Assembly (NCBI RefSeq): GCF_012911005.2
Contig: NZ_WTVS01000043.1
Span: forward strand, 1 to 50,094
DNA length: 50,094 nucleotides
Reading direction: 5' to 3'
Source of the DNA: Aromatoleum toluolicum
Lineage (GTDB): Bacteria; Pseudomonadota; Gammaproteobacteria; Burkholderiales; Rhodocyclaceae
The position numbers and the translations under genes were made by a program. The notes under the pieces are model-generated. The model worked only from the letters and a program-made list of their open reading frames with translations, ran no database searches and was not told the origin of the DNA. Within the stretch, counting starts at the first letter, position 1; the number at the start of each line of letters is the position of its first letter. Below are positions 15,853 through 23,066 of the stretch, in pieces.

Positions 15853-16512
15853 ATGGCACTGCGACTAGGCGACGATGCACCGGACTTCACGGCGGAAACG
15901 ACGCAGGGAACGATCCGGTTTCACGAGTGGATCGGGGATGGGTGGGCGATCCTGTTCTCGCATCCGAAGGACTTCACCCCCGTCTGCACCACGGAACTGG
16001 GTTATATGGCGGGACTCAAGGAGGAATTCGACAAGCGCAATACCAAGATCATCGGCCTGAGCGTGGACAGCGTCAGCGACCACGACCGCTGGTCGAAGGA
16101 TATCGAGGAGACTCAGGGGCACCGCGTCAATTACCCGCTGATCGGGGATCCGGAGCTCAAGGTGGCCAAGCTCTACGACATGATCCACCCGAACGCCAGC
16201 GGCAGCGCGCAGGACCGCACGGCGCAGGACAACCTGACGGTGCGCTCGGTGTTCGTGGTCGGGCCGGACAAGAAGATCAAGCTGATGCTCACCTACCCCA
16301 TGAGCACCGGCCGCAACTTCGATGAAGTGCTGCGCGTGCTGGACTCGATCCAGCTCACGGCCAAGTATAAGGTGGCGACGCCGGTCAACTGGAAGGCGGG
16401 CGAGGACGTGATCATCGTGCCGTCGGTTTCCGACGCGGAAGCGAAGACCCGCTTCCCGGACGGCTGGAAGGCTCCCAAGCCCTACCTGCGCATCGTTCCT
16501 CAGCCCAAGTAG
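15853..16512 (+). CDS. 1-Cys peroxiredoxin (Prx6-like)
   Basis: This 219-residue peroxidase reduces hydrogen and alkyl peroxides. The peroxidatic Cys45 sits in the motif DFTPVCTTE, and the long C-terminal domain (from ~150, with VNWKAGEDVIIVPSV) is typical of the Prx6 group. No resolving cysteine is evident. A good ribosome site (GGAGGTG) precedes the ATG at 15853. It lies 47 bases after cysM and may be cotranscribed with the sulfur-transfer genes, which would fit thiol or redox metabolism. Confidence 0.95.
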   Translation: MALRLGDDAPDFTAETTQGTIRFHEWIGDGWAILFSHPKDFTPVCTTELGYMAGLKEEFDKRNTKIIGLSVDSVSDHDRWSKDIEETQGHRVNYPLIGDPELKVAKLYDMIHPNASGSAQDRTAQDNLTVRSVFVVGPDKKIKLMLTYPMSTGRNFDEVLRVLDSIQLTAKYKVATPVNWKAGEDVIIVPSVSDAEAKTRFPDGWKAPKPYLRIVPQPK

Positions 16513-16607
16513 CAAGTAACAGTGGCGAATACGTGGCCGGCTCTTGCGGTCTGTCAGGGCGGTGCTCTATACCGGGAATAGCCAGTCCTGAAGCCGAGGA
16601 GCCGATC

Positions 16608-17036
16608 ATGCCAAGAAAAGCCATAGCTCACGAGTCCCCGCCTCCACCGCCGGTCGAGCCTGCACCCGATGAATCGCGCGCGACGTGGCCATTTGCCGAC
16701 TTAACGGCGGCCTGGATGGGGATGCCATGGTTCGACCTGTGGATGCAGTCATGGGCAACGTGGCTCGGACAGCACGGCCCGGAGGGGGCTCCGACGCGTG
16801 CTTCCGGGCGCACCCGCTCGAAACGCCCGGAGCGTCGGCATGCAGAACTCCCATGGGTTCCCAAGATCGAGTCGACGGTCATTCCCTTCTGCCGTTCGGA
16901 AGATGAACCTGGGACCGAGGCGACAAAGTTGTCGATGCGCGTGCACGTGCCGATATTGCCCTGGATGGGCGGCAGCAACGTGATCTCAATCGATACCGTA
17001 ATGCCCCACGGACCGGACAAGAAGCACGACGACTGA
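16608..17036 (+). CDS. Hypothetical Trp-rich protein
   Basis: This 142-residue protein is unrecognised. It has a Pro-rich N-terminus (ESPPPPPVEPAPDES), a Trp/Met-rich amphipathic segment (WMGMPWFDLWMQSWATWLG, ~40-60), a basic stretch, and a C-terminal beta-like segment with VPILPWMGGSNVISID. No signal peptide or catalytic motif is seen. The ATG at 16608 is preferred because GAGGAG lies just upstream; an earlier start at 16533 would add 25 residues of unlikely composition. A hairpin follows the gene. Confidence 0.6.
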   Translation: MPRKAIAHESPPPPPVEPAPDESRATWPFADLTAAWMGMPWFDLWMQSWATWLGQHGPEGAPTRASGRTRSKRPERRHAELPWVPKIESTVIPFCRSEDEPGTEATKLSMRVHVPILPWMGGSNVISIDTVMPHGPDKKHDD

Positions 17037-17069
17037 GCGGATACGTTGCCTTCCTCCTCGCCCAGTATT

Positions 17070-17100
17070 CCCGCCGCAGTCGCAATCGACGCGCGGCGGG
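17070..17100 (+). terminator. Probable terminator hairpin
   Basis: CCCGCCGC (17070-17077) pairs with GCGGCGGG (17093-17100), and an inner GTCG-CAAT-CGAC extends the stem. The trailing bases, TTATCATC, are only moderately T-rich. It lies 34 bases after the hypothetical gene and before the lemA start region. Confidence 0.45.
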
Positions 17101-17199
17101 TTATCATCACTCCCGCATATCGGGTGTCGCGGCAGCTATAGGCTGCGCGCGGCGCACTGAGCCGCCTGGTGCGGCTGACCTGATCCTTGGGAGTGTGAC

Positions 17200-17820
17200 G
17201 TGTCGAGATCCTTCTTGCGCCGCCTTGCATCGGCCGCCGTTGTCGCAGCCGCGCTGAGCACTGCGGGCTGCGGCTACAACGATTTCCAGCGCCTTGACGA
17301 GCAAAGCAAGGCTGCCTGGGCCGAGGTCCTGAACCAGTATCAGCGACGCGCCGACCTGATTCCCAACCTCGTCGCGACCGTCAAGGGCGAGGCGAACTTT
17401 GAACAGGAAACGCTCACACGGGTGATCGAGGCACGCGCGAAAGCGACCTCGATCCAGCTCACCCCCGAAATGCTCGCCGACCCGCAGGCGATGGAACGCT
17501 TCCAGCAGGCTCAGGGCCAGTTGGGCAGCGCCCTGTCGCGCCTGCTCGTCGTCGCCGAGAATTACCCGAACCTGAAGGCCAACCAGGCTTTCCAGGATCT
17601 GCGCGTGCAGCTCGAAGGCACCGAGAACCGCATCACCGTTGCGCGCAACGGCTACATCAAGACCGTGCAGGAATACAACGTCCTTGCCCGCAGCTTTCCG
17701 ACGAATCTGACGGCGATGGTGTTCAGCTACGCACCCAAGGCAGGATTCACCGTCACGAACGAGCAGGAGATCTCGCGGCCCCCGGCAGTGGAATTCGGCG
17801 GTGGCGCACCCAAGCGCTGA
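17200..17820 (+). CDS. LemA-family lipoprotein
   Basis: This 206-residue protein has a lipoprotein signal ending in the lipobox LSTAGC (Cys25), followed by YNDFQRLDEQSKAAWAEV and the LemA hallmark NQYQRRADLIPNLVATVKG. The rest is a helical bundle with NRITVARNGYI and a YNVLARSFPTNL segment. It is anchored in the membrane and its molecular role is not settled. The GTG start at 17200 follows GGGAG. It is the first gene of a lemA-TPM-TPM cluster, a common bacterial arrangement. Confidence 0.93.
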   Translation: MSRSFLRRLASAAVVAAALSTAGCGYNDFQRLDEQSKAAWAEVLNQYQRRADLIPNLVATVKGEANFEQETLTRVIEARAKATSIQLTPEMLADPQAMERFQQAQGQLGSALSRLLVVAENYPNLKANQAFQDLRVQLEGTENRITVARNGYIKTVQEYNVLARSFPTNLTAMVFSYAPKAGFTVTNEQEISRPPAVEFGGGAPKR

Positions 17821-17841
17821 CGTGCTCAGTCCCCTGCCCTG

Positions 17842-18762
17842 ATGCCGGCCGTCGCCCGTCCCATGCTTGCGCTCGAATACGCCTTGCGCCTGGCGATGTG
17901 CGCCCTTGCACTGCTGCTGTGGCCGGGCGCCGCAAGCGCACAGGAACTGATCCCGGTTCCCCAGCTGACGGCACGCGTCATCGACCAGTCGGGAACGCTG
18001 TCGTCCGCCGAGCGGCAGGCGCTCGAAGACAAGCTCGCCCGATTCGAAACCGAGCGCGGCAGCCAGCTTGTCGTCCTGATCGTGCCGACGACGGCGCCTG
18101 AGGACATCGCCGCCTTCGCGTATCGCGTCGCGGCGGAGTGGAAGATCGGCCGGCGCGACGTCGGCGACGGACTCCTGTTGGTGGTCGCGAAGGATGACCG
18201 GCGCGTGCGCATCGAGGTCGCACGCGCGCTCGAAGGCGCGGTGCCGGATCTTGCCGCCTTCCACATCATCGACCGCGCCATCACGCCCGCCTTCCGCGAA
18301 GGCCGTTTCGCCGCAGGTATCGACGCCGGAGTCGAGGCGCTGATGGCACGCATCCGCGGCGAAAACCTCGCACTGCCCGAGCCTGAACCCGACGCCCGCG
18401 CCTCGCGCGGTTTCGGCTCGCTGCAGGACATCGCCGTCTTCCTCATGTTCGGCGTACCCATCGTCGGCGGCATGCTCTCTGCGGTCCTGGGACGCAAGCT
18501 CGGCGCACTGGCAACCGGAGGCGTCTTCGGTCTACTCGCGAAATTCCTGCTCGGCAGCTTCGTGCTGGGCATCATCGTCGCCGTCCTCGCCATCATTTTC
18601 GTCTTCGTGCTCGGCACCGGCGGCGGCGGACGCGGGGGCCGCGGCGGGCCCGGCGGACCGATCATCTTTGGCGGCGGAGGACGAGGCGGCTTCGGCGGCG
18701 GCGGTTTCGGCTCGGGTGGCGGCGGAAGTTTCGGCGGTGGAGGCGCGTCCGGGCGATGGTAG
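17842..18762 (+). CDS. TPM-domain membrane protein (YgcG-like)
   Basis: This 306-residue protein has a signal peptide (cleavage near ASAQ), then a TPM domain (~35-170) with VIDQSGTLSSAERQALEDKL and the DVGDGLLLVVAKDDRRVRIEV region. Two or three transmembrane helices (~195-265) follow, and the tail is very Gly-rich (GGGGRGG, FGGGGFGSGGG), as in the YgcG family. It sits 21 bases after the lemA-type gene, its usual partner. Exact function is unknown; related TPM domains have been linked to photosystem repair and acid phosphatase activity in plants. Confidence 0.9.
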   Translation: MPAVARPMLALEYALRLAMCALALLLWPGAASAQELIPVPQLTARVIDQSGTLSSAERQALEDKLARFETERGSQLVVLIVPTTAPEDIAAFAYRVAAEWKIGRRDVGDGLLLVVAKDDRRVRIEVARALEGAVPDLAAFHIIDRAITPAFREGRFAAGIDAGVEALMARIRGENLALPEPEPDARASRGFGSLQDIAVFLMFGVPIVGGMLSAVLGRKLGALATGGVFGLLAKFLLGSFVLGIIVAVLAIIFVFVLGTGGGGRGGRGGPGGPIIFGGGGRGGFGGGGFGSGGGGSFGGGGASGRW

Positions 18763-18793
18763 CAAAGATCAATCCGGCAACCGGGGGACGTCG

Positions 18794-19333
18794 ATGAGCG
18801 CCCTCGCCCGTCTCGTCCGCCACCTTTGGCTGGATGCCGGCGATGCCCGACGGGCCGTCGGGCAGGACGCACTGCAGCGCCTCGAGGCGCGCGTGCGCGA
18901 AAGCGAACTGCAACACACCGGCGAGATCTGCCTGTGCGTCGAGGCGAGCCTTCCGTTGAGCTATCTGTGGCGCCACCTCAAGGGGGCTCCGATCGCCACC
19001 GTCGTGCGGGAACGTGCCGTGACGCAGTTCGGCAAACTGCGCGTGTGGGACACCGAACTCAACAACGGCGTCCTGATCTACCTGCAGCTCGCGGAACACC
19101 GCATCGAAATCGTGGCCGACCGTGCCGTGGCGCGGAACGTGAGCGACGCCGAGTGGCAGCGCATGATCGCCGAGGCCACGCCCGAATTCAGGGCCGGCCG
19201 CTACGAGGAAGGCTTGGGGCGCGCGATCGACGCCGTCAGCGCGGTTCTACGCTCCGCCTTTCCCGCGACGGATACCGGCGACGACGGCAGCGGACAAGTG
19301 AACGAACTGCCGAACCGGCCCATCCTGCGCTGA
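18794..19333 (+). CDS. Second TPM-domain protein
   Basis: This 179-residue cytosolic protein carries a TPM domain without signal peptide or glycine-rich tail. Recognisable parts are GEICLCVEASLP and the FGKLRVWDTELNNGVLIYLQLAEHRIEIVADR segment (cited as a region, ~80-112), with VSDAEWQRMI after it. It starts at the ATG at 18794, 31 bases after the first TPM gene. Its last 98 bases overlap the 3' end of the convergent DUF423 gene. Confidence 0.88.
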   Translation: MSALARLVRHLWLDAGDARRAVGQDALQRLEARVRESELQHTGEICLCVEASLPLSYLWRHLKGAPIATVVRERAVTQFGKLRVWDTELNNGVLIYLQLAEHRIEIVADRAVARNVSDAEWQRMIAEATPEFRAGRYEEGLGRAIDAVSAVLRSAFPATDTGDDGSGQVNELPNRPILR

Positions 19334-19712
19334 CCGCCCCCCTCCGCTGCGCCACCTCCCCGCGCAGCGCCCGCCATGCGAGCAGCAGCCAGCCGGCGAT
19401 CAGCAGCGTGCCGCCGATCGGGGTGATCATCCCCAGCACGCGCCATCCGCTCAGCGCCATCACGTACAGGCTGCCCGAAAACACGAGGGTGCCGAGCACG
19501 AGCAGGATCGCCGCGGGGCCCGTATGCGGCAAGCGCCAGGCGCCGAGCGCGAGGAGCCCGGTCGCGTGCCACATCTGGTACTGCACGGCTGTGTTCCACC
19601 ATCCGAGTTCTGCGGCGCCGAGCACGTTGCGCAGGCCGTGTGCGCCGAAAGCACCCAGGGCAACGCCCAGGCCCGCGAGCAGGCTGCCTGCAATCAGGAT
19701 GAATCGATTCAT
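19236..19712 (-). CDS. DUF423-family membrane protein with extended tail
   Basis: This 158-residue protein starts MNRFILIAGSLLAGLGVALG and has four hydrophobic helices with the family landmarks GAFGAHGLR and YQMWHATGLLALG. DUF423 proteins are usually ~120-130 residues. Here about 30 extra residues (low-complexity, Arg-rich) are read from the antisense of the TPM gene, probably by loss of the original stop. The function of the family is unknown. Confidence 0.85.
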   Translation of the reverse strand: MNRFILIAGSLLAGLGVALGAFGAHGLRNVLGAAELGWWNTAVQYQMWHATGLLALGAWRLPHTGPAAILLVLGTLVFSGSLYVMALSGWRVLGMITPIGGTLLIAGWLLLAWRALRGEVAQRRGAVSAGWAGSAVRSLVRCRRRRYPSRERRSVEPR

Positions 19713-20048
19713 GGTTGGGTAAGAAGTCGGGTTTCCGCACGGCAAGCGCCGCGCGGCAGAGCGCTGACCGCAGCGAAAGCGTCGGGCAGGCTTGAGACCG
19801 ATAGTGTCCGCTGCCGTACCCGACGGTGCAATGGCCCACCGCGACGCGGCCTGCCACACCCCCCGGCGCGTGACCCGATGCGCCGGTTGCGACGACAGGA
19901 CCGCTGTCAGGCAAGCCTTGGGCAGACGTGATCGCGGCCGAAGCTTACAAAAATGTAATTCACCGGTCAGTGTTCTGTTCGTCCGGCGCAAGCATCATCG
20001 CCCCCATCATCCACGCCTGCGCGGATTGCCCGCGTTCGCCCCGACCTC
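19713..20048. other. Divergent intergenic region before efflux operon
   Basis: This 336-base spacer separates the DUF423 gene (minus) from the efflux operon (plus). It contains the TTACA-N4-TGTAA palindrome at 19945-19958 but no credible gene. I could not place -35/-10 boxes with confidence. Confidence 0.5.
19945..19958 (+). promoter_or_regulatory. TTACA-N4-TGTAA palindrome before efflux operon
   Basis: TTACAAAAATGTAA is a perfect palindrome with a 4-base spacer, 91 bases upstream of the outer membrane factor gene. It resembles sites of heavy-metal response regulators of the CopR/CzcR/IrlR type. No two-component regulator gene lies in the window, so the regulator would be encoded elsewhere. 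Confidence 0.5.
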
Positions 20049-21323
20049 ATGCCAGTTCGATCCGCCCTTTCCTCTCCCCGGAGCGCCCGAGGCCGCACGA
20101 GCCGCCTGCGCTGGGGCATGCTGATCGTGCTCGGCATTTCGTCCTCGCTGGCTGCCCAGCAGCCGGATTCCCGCCCCGGAGGCGATGGCTCCGTCACGAT
20201 CCGCGCCGTCGTCGCGGCCGCATGGCAGCGCAGCGCCGCGTCGCGTGCGACCGAGGCGCGGCGTGAGCTCGCGGACGCACGACGCGACGCAGCCGGCGGC
20301 TGGACGGCGGCTCCACCCAGTCTCACCCTGGTACACAGTTCTGATCGCCTGAACCGCAACGACGGCATGCGCGAAGTCGAGGCCGAACTCGAAGTGCCGC
20401 TGCGCACGCCCGGCGTGCGTGCCGCGGGTGCGGCAACGGCCGAGGCGGAAGCCGCGGCGTTCGAAGGCGACCTCGCGGCGGCACGGCTTCGCGTTGCCGC
20501 CGAGGTGCGCGAGGCCGTATGGTCGCTGCGGTTGGCCCGCAACGAACTCGACGCGAACGAACGCCGCGTCGCGCAGACGGAAGCGCTCGCCGCGGACGTC
20601 GAACGCCGCGTTCGTGCCGGCGATCTGGCTCGTGTCGATGCCAACACTGCACACGCGGCCGTGCTGGTCGCGAAGGCGGCCCTGGCCGAGGTGGTGGCGC
20701 GCGTACGACGCGAGCAAGGGCTCTACGAGGCGCTGACCGGTGTCGTGCAGGTGCCCGCAGATACGGAGTTGCCCCCCGCAACGGGCGACCTCGATGCCCA
20801 TCCGGTGTTGATCGCGGCGCGCGGCACGGCAGACCTGGCACGCGCCCGGTTGCACGAGGCGGGCACTGCGACGCGCGACAGCCCGGAGCTGATCCTCGGC
20901 ATGAAGCGCGAGCGCGGCGACTTTGGCGAGCGCTACGCGAACACGACGAGTGTCGGCGTGCGTCTGCCCTTCGGTTCCGATGCTCGCAACCGGCCCCTGA
21001 TCGGCGCGGCGAACGCGGAACTCATCGAGGCCGAGACGACGGCCACGCTGCAGCACGAGCGCCTGAACGCCGAGGTCGAGGCGGCCCGTGCCGAAGTCGA
21101 GCAGGCCAGACAAGCCGAGACCTTTGCCGCCGAGCGGGCCCGACTTGCCGCCGACAGCCGGCAACTCCTGGTCAAGGCGTTCGAACTCGGACAGATCGAC
21201 CTTCCCGCGCGGCTGCGTGCGGAAAACGAAGCATTCGACGCCGAGCTCGCGCTCGGCCGCGCGCGTCTCGAATCCGGCCGCGCGGCATCCCGACTGAAAC
21301 AAGCCTACGGATTGCTTCCATGA
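20049..21323 (+). CDS. CzcC/TolC-like outer membrane efflux protein
   Basis: This 424-residue protein belongs to the outer membrane factor family that forms the exit duct of RND pumps. It has an N-terminal hydrophobic signal (LIVLGISSSLAAQ, ~25-37). Long Ala/Glu/Arg-rich coiled-coil helices make up most of the sequence, and a second repeat begins near 'HPVLIAARGTADLARARL', as in TolC-like proteins. The C-terminal AFELGQIDLPARLRAENE segment is typical of CzcC. It is the first gene of the efflux operon and its stop overlaps the next start by four bases (ATGA). Confidence 0.85.
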   Translation: MPVRSALSSPRSARGRTSRLRWGMLIVLGISSSLAAQQPDSRPGGDGSVTIRAVVAAAWQRSAASRATEARRELADARRDAAGGWTAAPPSLTLVHSSDRLNRNDGMREVEAELEVPLRTPGVRAAGAATAEAEAAAFEGDLAAARLRVAAEVREAVWSLRLARNELDANERRVAQTEALAADVERRVRAGDLARVDANTAHAAVLVAKAALAEVVARVRREQGLYEALTGVVQVPADTELPPATGDLDAHPVLIAARGTADLARARLHEAGTATRDSPELILGMKRERGDFGERYANTTSVGVRLPFGSDARNRPLIGAANAELIEAETTATLQHERLNAEVEAARAEVEQARQAETFAAERARLAADSRQLLVKAFELGQIDLPARLRAENEAFDAELALGRARLESGRAASRLKQAYGLLP

Positions 21324-21883
21324 ACCCCGTATATCATCGCTTCACGCGACGCCTTCGATGGCTGGCCATCGCAGGTACGGTCATCTTTGCGACGCCCGTG
21401 CTCGCCGGCCCGGGGCACGACGGCGGACACGACCATGACGAGGTGCAGCCCGTCGCATCCGGCCCTGCGGTCCCGCGCTTCGAGGCGCACTCGGAGCTGT
21501 TCGAGGTGGTCGGCGTCGTTTCGCGCGGTGCACTAACGCTCACACTCGACCGCTACGCGAGCAACGAGCCTGTCCCGGATGCCCGGATCGAGCTCGAGTC
21601 GGGCGGATTTAAGGCGCAGGGCGAATACGTTCCCGAACGCCAGTCATATCGATTCGCGTCCGAGCCGTTTGCCACCCCGGGGAGCTATCCGGTGACGCTG
21701 ACGATCACGGCCGGCGACGATGTCGATCTTCTCGCCGCGGACCTCGTCGTGCCGCAACTCGAGACCGCGCCCGCCGCCGCAGCGGCTCGCGCTTCGAACG
21801 GCATCTTGTGGTGGGGCGCCGGCGGTGCTGCCGCGCTGCTTGCACTCACCCTCGGCCTGCGTCGTCGTCGCCCGGCGTCCTGA
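21320..21883 (+). CDS. Exported His-rich membrane-anchored protein of efflux operon
   Basis: This 187-residue protein has a signal peptide ending VLAG and a mature N-terminus GPGHDGGHDHDE, a likely metal-binding His cluster. A beta-rich periplasmic domain follows, with ESGGFKAQGEYVPERQSYRF and PGSYPVTLTITAGDDVDLL. The C-terminus has one transmembrane helix (ILWWGAGGAAALLALTLGL) and a short basic tail. It could bind metal ions in the periplasm and pass them to the pump. It is not a standard czc/cus component; I know no firm family name. Confidence 0.8.
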   Translation: MNPVYHRFTRRLRWLAIAGTVIFATPVLAGPGHDGGHDHDEVQPVASGPAVPRFEAHSELFEVVGVVSRGALTLTLDRYASNEPVPDARIELESGGFKAQGEYVPERQSYRFASEPFATPGSYPVTLTITAGDDVDLLAADLVVPQLETAPAAAAARASNGILWWGAGGAAALLALTLGLRRRRPAS

Positions 21884-21902
21884 GAACAGCTCGTATAAAA
21901 AC

Positions 21903-23057
21903 ATGAAAAACTTTCCCCGAACTTCGCCCGGCCGTGCAATTCCGACCTGGCTGATGCTCCCCTTTCTCGCAGTCGCCCTCGCCGCCCCCGCCTTCGCGGG
22001 GCCGGGCCATGACGGTGGCCACGACCACGACGAAATGCCCGTCGTGACCAACCCCGATGCGCCCAAACGCCTGCCCGACGGCTCGGTGTTCCTGCCCAAG
22101 CTTTCGCAGCGCCAGCTCGACGTCCGCACCGTCGTCGCCGAACCGCAGTCCCTGCCCCGGACCTGGCAGTGGGTCGGCAAGGTCGTCATGGATCCCAACG
22201 CCGGCGGCAAGGTGCAGCCGACCATCGAAGGCCGCGTCGAAGCCGGCCCGCGCGGCTTGCCGGTGCTCGGTCAGGCGGTGCGCAAGGGGGAGGTGCTCGC
22301 GCACGTTCGCGCGTCTGCCAACCCGATCGAGCGCGCCGCTCAGCAGGCGCAGGCGGCCGAATTGCGCGCCAGTCTGGATACCGCGAAGAAGCAACTTGCC
22401 CGCCTGCAGGAGCTGGAAGGCAGCGTGCCGCGCAAGGAGATCGAGGCCGCGCAGACCGAAGTCCGTAGCCAGGGAGAGCGCCTCGCCGCGGTCGCAGGCA
22501 GCCTGAACACGGCGGAGGCGCTCGTCGCCCCGGTGTCGGGCGTCATCGCCGCGAGCAATGTCGTCGCCGGCCAGGTCGTGGACGCACGTGAAGTGCTGTT
22601 CGAGATCATCGACCCCGCTCGCCTGCAGGTCGAAGCCATCGCGCATGACGCGACCCAGGCGGACGGCGTCGCGCAGGCCTCCGCATCCGTCGATGGCGGC
22701 CGCACCGCCTTCCCGCTGACATGGGTCGGCGCGGGCCGGGCGCTGCGCGAACAGAGCCTGCCGGTGCTGTTCCGCACCGTCGCGGGCAAGACGCCGCCGC
22801 TCGCCGTCGGGCAGCCGCTGCAGGTCATCGTGCAGACGCACGAGCAGATCACCGGCATCCCTGTGCCCGCCGCCGCGCTGGTGAAGAATCCTGCGAACCA
22901 GGAGATCGTCTGGGTCCATCGCTCCGCCGAACGCTTCGTGCCGCGTACCGTGCGCCAGCATCCGCTCGATGGCGCGACCGTCACCATCACCGATGGGCTT
23001 GCCGCCGGCGACCGGGTCGTCGTGCAGGGCGCCGCCCTCGTGAACCAGGTGCGCTGA
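21903..23057 (+). CDS. RND efflux periplasmic adaptor subunit (HlyD/CusB-like)
   Basis: This 384-residue membrane fusion protein has a signal peptide ending AFAG and a mature start of GPGHDGGHDHDE, the same His-rich sequence as the preceding protein. A barrel-sandwich domain (PTIEGRVEAGPRGLPVLGQAV, ~95-120), a coiled-coil hairpin (~130-195), the returning lipoyl half (VAPVSGVIAASNVVAGQVV) and beta-barrel segments follow. It links the RND pump to the outer membrane factor. The start at 21903 is chosen because the signal peptide begins here. Confidence 0.92.
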   Translation: MKNFPRTSPGRAIPTWLMLPFLAVALAAPAFAGPGHDGGHDHDEMPVVTNPDAPKRLPDGSVFLPKLSQRQLDVRTVVAEPQSLPRTWQWVGKVVMDPNAGGKVQPTIEGRVEAGPRGLPVLGQAVRKGEVLAHVRASANPIERAAQQAQAAELRASLDTAKKQLARLQELEGSVPRKEIEAAQTEVRSQGERLAAVAGSLNTAEALVAPVSGVIAASNVVAGQVVDAREVLFEIIDPARLQVEAIAHDATQADGVAQASASVDGGRTAFPLTWVGAGRALREQSLPVLFRTVAGKTPPLAVGQPLQVIVQTHEQITGIPVPAAALVKNPANQEIVWVHRSAERFVPRTVRQHPLDGATVTITDGLAAGDRVVVQGAALVNQVR

Positions 23058-23066
23058 GGACGACTC

